DNA of 64,000 bases from an uncultured Lachnospiraceae bacterium (GCA_947176505.1 CAMWQW010000007.1:1-64000), one strand, 5' to 3'. Shown: positions 17,442 through 25,920, counted from the first letter of the stretch. A program made the numbers and translations. Notes: generated from the sequence alone by a model not told the origin.

Positions 17442-18635
17442 TTATCTGCCCGTATACTGCTCCCGAAAGCTCGGCTTTATTTTCTTTCTTGTGATTTCCA
17501 TCAGTCCCAGCCCGGTCATATCCACTACGTCCGCCGCAACAACATCTTTCTTAAGCAGGCTTCTCATATATTCAGTAAGCTGTTGTTCATGCTCTTTTTT
17601 CTTAAGATTAATGAAATCAACCATGATAATTCCGGACAGATTTCTCGCACGCAGCTGCACTGCAATCATTTCTGCTGCTTCCAGATTGATTTTAAGGGCT
17701 GTTTCCTCTTTATCTTTACCCTTTTCGTATTTTCCGCTGTTCACATCAATTGAAACAAGCGCTTCCGTCGGTTCTATCACAAGATAACCGCCGGACTTAA
17801 GCCATACATTCTTATCCAAAAGCTCCTTGATGCGTACTTCTACGGAATATAATTTATGAATCGGCAGCATTTGGTCTTCATAAAGACGCAACGGAATACC
17901 GGTCCCGTCCAAGCTCTCTCGCAACATATCATAAACTTCGACAATATCCGTCACTACCTCGTCATATTCTGCTGTATAAGTATTCTCTACAAAAGAAATA
18001 TAATCCGGTTTACTACGATACAGACAGCTATAGCAGGTGCGTTTACCGGCAATTTGCATGATATGCGTCAACTGCTCTTTCAGCATATCCGCCTCCATAA
18101 GAAGCGGTTCATCATCGTTAAGCTCTCCCGTGTTGGTGCGGATAATAAGCTGATAATTTTCAGCTATCTGCTGCAAAGCTTCTATGCTTCGGAATCGGGT
18201 CTGCACCCTTTTGCCAAGTTTGGAAGACACTTGAATGCCGGTAGAATGATCTATACGCTTTATTCCTACAACTACATATTGTCCCGGAAGGGAAAATAGC
18301 GTAGTCACCCCTGCTAATTTCGTTTTCATGGGTTCTTTTATGACCTGAACGGGAATTTCATCGCCTATTTTGATTCTGCCGTCGAATTTTCGATTTGTAA
18401 CATTGGCATATTTTGATTCCGAAAGCGGCAAAAAGGTGAGATATCCCTGTCCAAGATCCACAAAAGCGGCTCCTATGTTCTCAGAGATATTCTTCACCTT
18501 GCCTACATAAATATTTCCAACGGCGTACTCGTCCTGTTTCTGTACCTGTATCGACAAAATCCGGTTGTCCTGCATCAACATGGAGAGTAATTTCCCGTTC
18601 AGTTTTAGAATTAGAATTTTTCCTTTTGATGACAT
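17442..18635 (-). CDS. rng: Ribonuclease E/G family protein (short form)
   Basis: A 397-residue endoribonuclease for 5'-monophosphate-sensed RNA cleavage in rRNA maturation and decay. The S1 domain (NIYVGKVKNISENIGAAFVD) comes first. The catalytic aspartates lie in VSIDVNSG and IIMVDFI. The family usually continues past GLMEITRKK into a CPxCxG zinc link and a small domain; this protein stops about 11 residues after that motif and has no cysteines there. It keeps its place near TIGR03936 and rplU. AGGAG precedes the ATG. Confidence 0.9.
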   Translation of the reverse strand: MSSKGKILILKLNGKLLSMLMQDNRILSIQVQKQDEYAVGNIYVGKVKNISENIGAAFVDLGQGYLTFLPLSESKYANVTNRKFDGRIKIGDEIPVQVIKEPMKTKLAGVTTLFSLPGQYVVVGIKRIDHSTGIQVSSKLGKRVQTRFRSIEALQQIAENYQLIIRTNTGELNDDEPLLMEADMLKEQLTHIMQIAGKRTCYSCLYRSKPDYISFVENTYTAEYDEVVTDIVEVYDMLRESLDGTGIPLRLYEDQMLPIHKLYSVEVRIKELLDKNVWLKSGGYLVIEPTEALVSIDVNSGKYEKGKDKEETALKINLEAAEMIAVQLRARNLSGIIMVDFINLKKKEHEQQLTEYMRSLLKKDVVAADVVDMTGLGLMEITRKKIKPSFREQYTGR

Positions 18636-18735
18636 TGTCTGCTCCTGATGCCGTTATTGTGAAAGTATATCATAGTCTTAGGCGCACAGCCTTGCATCTA
18701 GTATATCACAATACAGGAGAAATGCCAAAAGAGTC

Positions 18736-19617
18736 TTACATTGCTTCTTTCTTTATTTTGTACAAAATATAGGCATCAAACAAAACTGTCGGTATCAGCG
18801 GAATAATTCCTACATAAGTCGGACCGGCAAGAACATTAATTTGCGTTGCATTACAAAACGAAATGCCTATGCCTGCCAAGCCGTTGATTGCACTGTGGCA
18901 GATTGCCGCCGGCAGGACGCTGTCTGTACGCAGCGTAAGATATCCTTCGATTATTCCGACTGCTACGCAGAAAACAATCATCATGAGGATGCCGACAAAG
19001 GGATAACCCGGATAATCCTTTCCGTAATTATGACCCATGGCAATTACCGGTGCATGCCAGATTCCCCATATGATACCTGTTAACAGAACGGCTTTCACGC
19101 TTCCGCAAGAATTCTTTAATCCGTAGAGTAAATACCCGCGCCATCCGATTTCTTCCCCAAGCGTCGGTATCACATTAATAATCGGTGAAATTGCTGTAGA
19201 TACGGCAATATTAACTATTATCTGCATAGACACCAGATTTTCTTCCTGATTGAACATAAATGCCTGCGCAAAGCTAAACTGTTCTCTGTATATCAGATAA
19301 TAGACCACAACCCCCAGATATATTAAAATTATAAAGGAAAAATAAGCAAACAGATAATTCTTTCCATTGCCCTTAAACTTAGGAGCAAGCTTAAAATCCG
19401 AAAATCCCTGCTTCGTTGCGAGTCTGGTCAGCACATTACCGAGTGTCGGCATAAACATGCACACTTCCATGATCAATAAGGATTCCAAGCTGACGCCGTA
19501 TTCCATTCCGGTAAGCGGAATGACTGACATCAATGACCATGTTAAAACAAAAGTAATAATGCAAAAAATAATAGTGCGTTTTTGGGTTATTTTATTTTCT
19601 GTTATTTCACTGTCCAT
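18736..19617 (-). CDS. CPBP family intramembrane metalloprotease
   Basis: A 293-residue membrane protein with about eight helices. The three CPBP/Abi motifs are present: GEEIGWRGYL (EExxxR), WGIWHAP (WxxxH) and CHSAIN (HxxxN), so the metal site is intact. Members act as type II CAAX-like or bacteriocin-immunity proteases, often with unknown targets. A good GGAAGGG site precedes the ATG, and it is the last gene of a MerR/YbjQ/CPBP module under a MerR-type promoter. Confidence 0.9.
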   Translation of the reverse strand: MDSEITENKITQKRTIIFCIITFVLTWSLMSVIPLTGMEYGVSLESLLIMEVCMFMPTLGNVLTRLATKQGFSDFKLAPKFKGNGKNYLFAYFSFIILIYLGVVVYYLIYREQFSFAQAFMFNQEENLVSMQIIVNIAVSTAISPIINVIPTLGEEIGWRGYLLYGLKNSCGSVKAVLLTGIIWGIWHAPVIAMGHNYGKDYPGYPFVGILMMIVFCVAVGIIEGYLTLRTDSVLPAAICHSAINGLAGIGISFCNATQINVLAGPTYVGIIPLIPTVLFDAYILYKIKKEAM

Positions 19618-19632
19618 ATATATCCCTTCCTG

Positions 19633-19947
19633 CTAGCTAATGTATTTCACAGCAGTGCCGTAAGCGATTACTTCCGCCGCTCCCTGCATAACGGAAGACG
19701 ACGCATATCTTACATTGACGACCGCATCGGCGCCCATTGCCTGCGCTTCATCTACCATACGCTTCACGGCAATCTGCCTAGCCTGATTGAGCATCTCAGT
19801 ATATTCCGTGACTTCACCGCCGACAAGCGTTTTAATCCCAGCCATAAAATCCTTCCCGAAGTTTTTGGTCTGTACGATACTCCCCTTCACAATTCCTAAT
19901 GTTTCCAATTCTTTTCCTGCAATATAATCAGTATTTACGAGCAACAT
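19633..19947 (-). CDS. YbjQ/UPF0145 family protein
   Basis: A 104-residue small protein: LGIVKGSIVQTKNFGKDF near the N-terminus, then a long helix, MGADAVVNVRYASS and a final strand ending AYGTAVKY, all typical of the YbjQ (heavy-metal-binding-domain-like) family, which forms oligomeric rings of unknown function. The ATG with AAGGAGGAG was chosen; it overlaps the end of the MerR-like gene by 20 bases, showing co-translation. Confidence 0.88.
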   Translation of the reverse strand: MLLVNTDYIAGKELETLGIVKGSIVQTKNFGKDFMAGIKTLVGGEVTEYTEMLNQARQIAVKRMVDEAQAMGADAVVNVRYASSSVMQGAAEVIAYGTAVKYIS

Positions 19948-20569
19948 CTTCTTCTCCTCCTTCAATCTCCTTAATACGCTGTGTTAACGATACAATGACT
20001 GCCATAATCATCACGATCGGTACTAAAACAAACACACCCAGCATCCATAACGGAATCGGGTCAGTCAGGTAGCCCCATATTAAAGTACAAAGCAAAAATA
20101 CCATAAACATAATAAATACTATGGCAGCAATAATGGAACCACGTTTTCTCCGAATAATATCATTTTGACCCACGTTAGTGAATTTCGTCCCTTCCTTCTC
20201 CATTTCTACCATCCTTTCTAAGTATTCATCAGGCGTAAGACTAGGATATTTGCATCGGTCTTCCATAAGACTATGGCAGAGTCTTGAAGTTTCCTGCAAA
20301 TTAATTTTCTCTCGTTCCAGAACAATCAGCTGTCTCTGCAGGGCATCTTCAAGAAGCAGATTACCGTGCTGTATCTTGCGGATTTCCTCAATTGGAAGGG
20401 AAAGTTTCCTAAGCAGCTTAATCTTCTTTAACTCGGTAATATCTTCCTGCATATAATCCCGGTATCCGTTTTCCATATTTCTCTTAGGATTCAATAATCC
20501 CTGCTGTTCGTAAAAGCGGATATTCTTTTTTGTAATGCCTACCTGCTGTTCAACCTCATTGATTTTCAT
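19928..20569 (-). CDS. MerR family regulator with two C-terminal membrane helices
   Basis: A 213-residue protein. Residues 1-70 form a MerR winged helix (ITKKNIRFYEQQGLLNPKR, GYRDYMQEDI), then a dimerisation coiled coil to about 130. Two hydrophobic segments follow (about 143-165 and 173-193), predicting a membrane-anchored transcription factor instead of a ligand-binding domain. It is preceded by a classic 19-base-spacer MerR promoter and leads an operon with YbjQ and CPBP genes. The inducer is unknown; a membrane or envelope signal is plausible. Confidence 0.88.
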   Translation of the reverse strand: MKINEVEQQVGITKKNIRFYEQQGLLNPKRNMENGYRDYMQEDITELKKIKLLRKLSLPIEEIRKIQHGNLLLEDALQRQLIVLEREKINLQETSRLCHSLMEDRCKYPSLTPDEYLERMVEMEKEGTKFTNVGQNDIIRRKRGSIIAAIVFIMFMVFLLCTLIWGYLTDPIPLWMLGVFVLVPIVMIMAVIVSLTQRIKEIEGGEEDVARKY

Positions 20570-20604
20570 GGTACGAATCCTTTCTTAACGCTTCTGTTGT
20601 TCTC

Positions 20605-20635
20605 AGAATAAGGCTTCCACAAGGTGGAAGGTCAA
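20605..20635 (-). promoter_or_regulatory. MerR-type promoter and operator
   Basis: On the minus strand TTGACC (20630-20635) and TATTCT (20605-20610) are separated by 19 bases, the over-long spacer typical of MerR-activated promoters. The spacer is occupied by a perfect dyad CTTCCAC-CTT-GTGGAAG (20614-20630). It lies directly upstream of the MerR-like gene, implying autoregulation of the three-gene operon. Confidence 0.88.
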
Positions 20636-20767
20636 GAGTTTTCTTAAAAAGTACTTCAATATTTTATAGGGAACTTTTCTGTACAAATCTTCCGCCAAAA
20701 GTCCCCTAAATTTATATATCATTATTTTATCGAGTTTTTATACAATTACTTAATTTCATATTAAACT

Positions 20768-21475
20768 TTATGCTACTGTTCCAACCTCTGCAAGCGGAAT
20801 AAACTTTTGTTCTTCTTCGTTTTCTGCAAGGTCTGTATAGGTTTCTAGGCGGGTTATCTGACATGCCTCATTCGGAATCTCTACGCCCGCAAAATCACAG
20901 AATTTCTCTAAAACCATTGTCGGTTTGATATTACCGCTGCTACTGGCATTGACGAGCATATAAATTACGTCGTCAGGTTCCATCCTGAGCTCATAGATAC
21001 CCTGCTTTAAGTCCAATTCCACAGTACTTTTTTTCGTTTCCTTAGTATAGGGGATGGTATTTTGATTGTAGAAATCCTGCAGCTTCTTTTCTAAGTCATT
21101 AATCGGAAATCTGCCGTCTTTCATTCTGATACTGTAAGCAGCAGCCGCAACGCTCGCCATGGCGTTTCTCACATGTTCCGGCAGTATCGTGACGGAAAGC
21201 ACCTCTACACCTTCCACCATAACCTGATTGAGCGTATCTTTTACCTCCTGCGTAGAAGCCATGGAGAGTACCTCAATATCCATATATTCGCCGTAGCTCT
21301 CAATCCCTACGCCGAGCGGCGCTGCAAATGACATTATCTGGTGAGGGCTGAATCCTTCCGAGTATTTGATATCAATATCTGCACGTCTGATTGCCTTCTG
21401 GAAAAAGCGCATCATATCCAGATGTCCGATAAATTTCATTGTGCCGTATTTGGCAAATTTAATTCTGATTTTCAT
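20768..21475 (-). CDS. TIGR03936 family radical-SAM-associated protein (DUF2344)
   Basis: A 235-residue protein with RIKFAKYGTMKFIGHLDMMRFFQ-type N-terminus (here IKFAKYGTMKFIGHLDMM), then IKYSEGFSPHQIMSFAAPL and a C-terminal alpha/beta region. This partner is always found beside the B12-radical SAM protein TIGR03960, either adjacent or fused, but its job is unknown. In this window a Fic-gene fragment separates the two. AGAGGAAACCC precedes the ATG. Confidence 0.9.
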   Translation of the reverse strand: MKIRIKFAKYGTMKFIGHLDMMRFFQKAIRRADIDIKYSEGFSPHQIMSFAAPLGVGIESYGEYMDIEVLSMASTQEVKDTLNQVMVEGVEVLSVTILPEHVRNAMASVAAAAYSIRMKDGRFPINDLEKKLQDFYNQNTIPYTKETKKSTVELDLKQGIYELRMEPDDVIYMLVNASSSGNIKPTMVLEKFCDFAGVEIPNEACQITRLETYTDLAENEEEQKFIPLAEVGTVA

Positions 21476-21502
21476 GGGTTTCCTCTTTTAAACAGGGTAT
21501 TT

Positions 21503-21673
21503 TTAATTATGATACTCAATTCTGAAATAATCCATAACCTTTTTAAATTGGTCCTGTGCAGTCAGGCATGTATCCAGCTGATATCCCTTTTCATGCCGCC
21601 ACTCATGCAGTCCTCTATAATAAAAATGTTTTAAGTCCTCAGTAATTATAAAAGGGACGATATTTCTCTTCCT
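21503..21673 (-). pseudogene. Fic-family protein C-terminal remnant
   Basis: One minus-strand frame of 56 codons ends in TAA and reads VPFIITEDLKHFYYRGLHEW, then EKGYQLDTCLTAQD and MDYFRIEYHN. This matches the C-terminal tail of Clostridial Fic (AMP-transferase) proteins as I know them. No start codon or HPFx(D/E)GNGR catalytic motif is present; the frame is closed by TGA directly upstream, next to the end of the TIGR03960 gene. It is a leftover of a lost gene, inserted between two genes that normally adjoin. Confidence 0.65.
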
Positions 21674-21742
21674 TCATATTGTTTCTGTCCAAATCACAAA
21701 CTGCCATGCACATGCCCTTTCTTTTCTTTACCAGCTAATCCA

Positions 21743-23620
21743 TCAGGTTATTTGCCTGCTCTCATAACATATCCCGCCGCCGAACCGATTCGCGCCGCAA
21801 CCCTGACACTGAACCTTACAGTTCGGAGATACTGTTTCGGTTTTCGCCTTTTTCCACTCGCGTAGAAGAAATTCCTTTGTCACACCGCAGTCTAAGAAAT
21901 CCCATGGGAAAATCTCGTCATCCGACCGTTCTCTTGTAGTGTAGAATCCGATGTCCACGCCGCAATTCTCAAAGCATTCCATCCACACGTCATTATGGAA
22001 ATACTCGCTCCAAGAATCGAATAAGCAGCCTCTTTTGTATGCTTCCAAGATAACTTCGGCAATTTTACGGTCGCCTCTGGCAAATACGCCCTCAAGCACG
22101 CTCAAATCAGCTTCATGCCAGTTATACTTAATGCTCTTCTGATTGAGCTGTTCCATAATTCCCCGCTTGGTCTGGTAGGCTTTCTCAAGAAATTCTTCTT
22201 TCGTGCACATAGGCGCCCATTGGAAAGCCGTAAACGGCTTCGGGATAAAAAAGGAAGTACTTGTGACAATCTGCACTTTACCGTTAACGCGCTTGTCTTT
22301 CGGTACGGTATCAAAAAAAGTCGCCGCAATTTTGTTGGAAAGATCGCCGATGCCTTTGATATCTTCCTCTGTCTCCGTGGGAAGTCCGAGCATAAAATAA
22401 AGCTTCACCCTTGTCCATCCGCCCTCAAATGCCAGCGCAGCGCCTTTTAAGATCACTTCCTCAGTCAAACCTTTGTTAATCACATCTCTAAGTCTTTGAC
22501 TTCCAGCCTCCGGCGCAAAGGTCAAGCTGCTCTTCTTTACGTCCTGAACCTTGCTCATCACATCAAGAGAAAAGGCATCGATCCGCAAAGACGGCAGTGA
22601 AATATTGATATGTCTTTGCCCGCAGTCTTCGATCAGAAAATCCAGCAATTCATCTAAGCGTGAATAGTCACTGGAACTTAAGGAGCTTAAGGAAATTTCC
22701 TCATGTCCTGTATTCCTTAACATTTGCACCGCATACTCTTTCAGCTTGTCCACATTTCGCTCTCGCACGGGACGATAAAGCTGTCCCGCTTGACAAAACC
22801 TACAGCCGCGAATACAGCCCCTTTGAATTTCAAGGACCACTCTGTCCTGTGTCACCTTGATAAAAGGAACTACGGGCTTTGACGGGTAATGTGCGTTTGT
22901 TACATCCATAACAATTTCTTTCAAAATAGTATCGGGAATATCGTCATAGAGCTTCTTCCGCCCTTTAATCGTTCCGTCTTCGTTATATATTTCTTCGTAA
23001 AACTGCGGCACATAGATGCCCGGAATCTTTGCAGCGCCTCTAAGGAAGTCCCGTCGTGTACCGCCTCTGTCCCGATTCTCAATATACCAGTCAAATAATC
23101 TGCGGTACTGGGTTTCTCCCTCGCCAATATAGAATAAATCAAAGAAATCTGCAATCGGCTCCGGATTATAAGTACATGGTCCGCCTCCGATTACGATAGG
23201 TACCTCTTCCCCTCTGTCCTTCGCATATAATGGAATTTGCGCCAAATCCAACACCTGCAATATATTTGTATAACACATCTCATACTGAATCGTAATTCCC
23301 AGAAAATCCATGGTTTTCACCGGTTCCTGCGATTCTAAGCCAAATAATGGAATGTGATTTTTGCGCATGATTTTATCCATATCCACCCATGGGGAATAAA
23401 CCCGTTCACACCACACATCATCCCATTCATTCAACATACTGTAGATAATTTGAATGCCAAGATGTGACATACCGATCTCATACACATCGGGAAAACACAT
23501 AGCAAACCGAATTGCCACCTGTTCCTTATCTTTTACGACAGAGTTTACCTCATTACCAATGTATCGCGCCGGCTTCTCCACCTGCATTAAAATGTCGTCA
23601 CTTAACGCCAGTTTTCTCAT
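21743..23620 (-). CDS. TIGR03960 family B12-binding radical SAM protein
   Basis: A 625-residue protein. The N-terminal third is B12-binding-like (FAMCFPDVYEIGMSHLG, then IVIGGGPCTYNPEP). The radical SAM cluster motif is CIRGCRFC (about residue 270), followed by YRPVRERNVDKL. The C-terminus holds several Cys (CKVQCQGCGANRFGGGICY), possibly a second metal site. The product is unknown, but the gene is conserved at the head of the RNase G/rplU neighbourhood across Clostridia. AAGGAAC precedes the ATG. Confidence 0.92.
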   Translation of the reverse strand: MRKLALSDDILMQVEKPARYIGNEVNSVVKDKEQVAIRFAMCFPDVYEIGMSHLGIQIIYSMLNEWDDVWCERVYSPWVDMDKIMRKNHIPLFGLESQEPVKTMDFLGITIQYEMCYTNILQVLDLAQIPLYAKDRGEEVPIVIGGGPCTYNPEPIADFFDLFYIGEGETQYRRLFDWYIENRDRGGTRRDFLRGAAKIPGIYVPQFYEEIYNEDGTIKGRKKLYDDIPDTILKEIVMDVTNAHYPSKPVVPFIKVTQDRVVLEIQRGCIRGCRFCQAGQLYRPVRERNVDKLKEYAVQMLRNTGHEEISLSSLSSSDYSRLDELLDFLIEDCGQRHINISLPSLRIDAFSLDVMSKVQDVKKSSLTFAPEAGSQRLRDVINKGLTEEVILKGAALAFEGGWTRVKLYFMLGLPTETEEDIKGIGDLSNKIAATFFDTVPKDKRVNGKVQIVTSTSFFIPKPFTAFQWAPMCTKEEFLEKAYQTKRGIMEQLNQKSIKYNWHEADLSVLEGVFARGDRKIAEVILEAYKRGCLFDSWSEYFHNDVWMECFENCGVDIGFYTTRERSDDEIFPWDFLDCGVTKEFLLREWKKAKTETVSPNCKVQCQGCGANRFGGGICYESRQIT

Positions 23621-23652
23621 AAAATCTGTTCCTTATCTTAATAATTCACCGG

Positions 23653-23715
23653 AAAGAATGCAGGTTTCATGCATTCTTTAAGACAAGAAGGCTTGCTTGC
23701 AAGCCTTATTGTCTT
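23653..23715 (-). terminator. Two adjacent stem-loops between hypothetical protein and TIGR03960 gene
   Basis: Hairpin 1 (23680-23715): AAGACAA and AAGGCTT pair with AAGCCTT and TTGTCTT around a small loop, about 14 bp with one mismatch. Hairpin 2 (23653-23679): AAAGAATGCA pairs with TGCATTCTTT, perfect 10 bp. Both are read after the hypothetical gene on the minus strand. U-tracts are short, so they could terminate or process the transcript. Confidence 0.55.
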
Positions 23716-23730
23716 AGTATATAAGAAATA

Positions 23731-24144
23731 TCATTCAAAATCAAGCAGTGCCGCCAATCCGTCCATCGCATCGTTCCCCTCTCCGTCATAGAGATGAAAT
23801 GTGTCTGCCATAATCATGTCATGGATATCATTCGTCGTATAAACACCGATTTTATCCCCTCCTGTATCACAGAGCAGAAAACCCACAAACAAAACGATCG
23901 CAATGATCATGCGATACTTAAACGTACTGACGGAAAACGGTTGAAGAGGTCCGTTTTCTGTCGGATTATTCTCATATTGCTGGTCTGTACCTGGCAATCT
24001 GCCTTTGTCATAGAGGGGCGGCTGCGTATTCGTCCCGTACAGAATATTCTCCCGTTCTCTGATTTTCATACGATTACCATGGTTTTCCGCCCTTATGTAC
24101 TGTGCTAACGCCATTTTCTTTTCCAAAGGAATTTTACGTTCCAT
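23731..24144 (-). CDS. Hypothetical single-pass membrane protein
   Basis: I do not recognise this 137-residue protein. It has a basic, Arg-rich N-terminal region (ERKIPLEKKMALAQYIRAEN), a linker rich in Pro, Asn and Gly, one membrane helix (about residues 77-95, MIIAIVLFVGFLLC) and a short acidic extracytoplasmic tail (DTFHLYDGEGNDAMDGL). The topology resembles small membrane proteins linked to envelope or division, but no motif supports that. The ATG with weak AGG upstream was preferred over a TTG six codons earlier. Confidence 0.65.
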   Translation of the reverse strand: MERKIPLEKKMALAQYIRAENHGNRMKIRERENILYGTNTQPPLYDKGRLPGTDQQYENNPTENGPLQPFSVSTFKYRMIIAIVLFVGFLLCDTGGDKIGVYTTNDIHDMIMADTFHLYDGEGNDAMDGLAALLDFE

Positions 24145-24636
24145 AAATAACTGCCTATTCAAAATCTATTATTTGCTTCATTTTATGATTTCCGCTGTCA
24201 AAAAAGAACGACCATAAATATATAATGCAGTAAGCCGGACGAAAGATTCTTCTACTAGATATTGTATTATGCAAATCGACGAAAACGATTGTTATTTATT
24301 TGCTTATACTCAGTCTGCAATTACAATACGTCTGTTATTATTTTCCAAATTGTTTTTTTGTCAAAAAAGAACTATTTTTTATTTGCAGGAAATCTTGTAA
24401 ACACTATTTATAGTCCAGAAAAAAATTATAAAATTATTATAAAATGCAATTTTTTTGAATTTTAAGTAATTTTGTGTCATATAGTGCGATAACAATCTTA
24501 TGCTCGACAAAATTTTCTGCACTTCGTCAAAATGCCTAACATCAAGAAACCGACGCGAAATCTCACGCCGGTCACTAAACTATTTGTAGATATTAAGCAA
24601 ATTATTTTATTTTGTGGGTTTAATGAAGTAAATCTC
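24145..24636. other. AT-rich intergenic region between the his operon and hypothetical gene
   Basis: About 490 bases without a convincing gene. It holds the his-operon terminator near its right end and many A/T tracts. On the minus strand TTGACA occurs twice (near 24200 and 24350) without a well-spaced -10, so the promoter of the hypothetical gene is not settled. No tRNA, riboswitch or repeat was seen. Confidence 0.6.
24540..24572 (-). terminator. Terminator of the histidine operon
   Basis: On the minus strand ACCGGCGTG pairs with CGCGTCGGT (two wobble pairs) around AGATTT and is followed by TTCTT. It lies about 65 bases after the last his gene. Confidence 0.65.
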
Positions 24637-25920
24637 CTACCTTTGTGCCAGTTCCGTCGTAATCTCTTCCCATGTCACGTTCTTTTCTGCCATCAGAACC
24701 ATCATATGATATAAGAAATCAGAAATTTCATATTTTACTTCATTGGCGTTCGGATTTTTGGCTGCAATTACAATTTCGGTTGCTTCCTCGCCCAATTTCT
24801 TGAGAATCTTATCAATTCCTTTATCAAACAGATAATTGGTATAAGAACCTTCTTTCGGATGCACTTTTCTGTCTTTGATTACGTCGAAGACTTGCTCAAA
24901 CACTTTAAGAGGATTCGTCTCTTCATATTCCTTAGCCATAATTTCATTGAAAAAGCAGGAATGGCTGCCTGTGTGACATGCTGCCCCTATTTGAGAGACT
25001 TTAGCAAGAATCGTATCTTTATCACAATCAGCTGTCAGAGACTTCACATACTGATAATGTCCGCTTGTTTCCCCTTTAATCCATAATTCCTGACGGCTCC
25101 TGCTGTAATAAGTCATTTTACCGGTCTTAAGAGTCATATTGTAGGCCTCTTCATTCATATAAGCCACCATCAGAACCTCATCCGTCTTATAATCCTGCAC
25201 AACCACAGTTACATGCCCGTCAGAATTTAACTTAAATTCTTCCCACCTGATTGCAGGCTCAAATGTATTGACTGTAATACCGTTATTCTGGCAAAGAGAT
25301 TTTATTGCCAAGAGCTCCCTCGCATTTGCATTGATGGCATAACCGGAAATACCGCAAATATTGTCCTTTGACAATAATTCCAGTATTTTGTCGAGAGAAA
25401 CTTCCGGAACTGAAGCAATCATCGGAAATTTAGAGACGGAAATTGCCTCTTTCAGCTCCTTTTCTTTCACCAAAATAATTTCTTCCACATAATTGTCCAG
25501 CAGTTCTTCGTTGCTTCTAATGATTTCCGCGTCCGTCACACACGCAACAATCTTATCTTTACCGAATTTCTTGGAAACATCTTCCGTAATCTCTATATTG
25601 TCCGGTTTGGAATAATTAAGAGCCGCTTTCTTGCAACCGGCATAGAGCAGTTTCTTAATATCCTCCATGCGTTTTACATTGCCCGCGCCAATCACCGGAA
25701 TTTCCGCCTCGGTGCATATCGATTTAATAATATCCAGCGCTTCCTCGTGTTCTGCATCACTGTCCGACATGTCATAGACGATCAGCTCGTCCGCATTGTT
25801 GTCACTGTAAAATTTAGCCAGCGCCACCGGATTCGTGTCAATAATCGTACTGTCCGCAAAGCCTTTGACTGCATTGCCTTTATATAAATAAATACATGGT
25901 ATAAATTTCTTGTATATCAT
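24637..25920 (-). CDS. hisIE: HisF-like / phosphoribosyl-AMP cyclohydrolase / phosphoribosyl-ATP pyrophosphatase fusion
   Basis: A 427-residue three-part protein. Residues 1 to about 215 resemble the HisA/HisF TIM barrel (KKFIPCIYLYKGNAVKGF, then PVIGAGNVKRMEDI), but the catalytic Asp of the HisF start motif (IPCLDV) is Tyr here, so this part is probably not an active cyclase. Residues about 220-325 are HisI (SRSRQELWIKGETSGH, ADCDKDT, HTGSHSCFF: zinc and substrate residues intact). Residues about 335-427 are HisE (KLGEEATEIVIAAKN). HisE and HisI do steps 2 and 3 of histidine synthesis. It is the last gene of the operon. Confidence 0.92.
   Translation of the reverse strand: MIYKKFIPCIYLYKGNAVKGFADSTIIDTNPVALAKFYSDNNADELIVYDMSDSDAEHEEALDIIKSICTEAEIPVIGAGNVKRMEDIKKLLYAGCKKAALNYSKPDNIEITEDVSKKFGKDKIVACVTDAEIIRSNEELLDNYVEEIILVKEKELKEAISVSKFPMIASVPEVSLDKILELLSKDNICGISGYAINANARELLAIKSLCQNNGITVNTFEPAIRWEEFKLNSDGHVTVVVQDYKTDEVLMVAYMNEEAYNMTLKTGKMTYYSRSRQELWIKGETSGHYQYVKSLTADCDKDTILAKVSQIGAACHTGSHSCFFNEIMAKEYEETNPLKVFEQVFDVIKDRKVHPKEGSYTNYLFDKGIDKILKKLGEEATEIVIAAKNPNANEVKYEISDFLYHMMVLMAEKNVTWEEITTELAQR

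Noticed and set aside
17856..18299. 147-codon plus-strand frame within the RNase E/G gene
   Set aside because: Shadow of conserved S1 and catalytic codons; no start site support.
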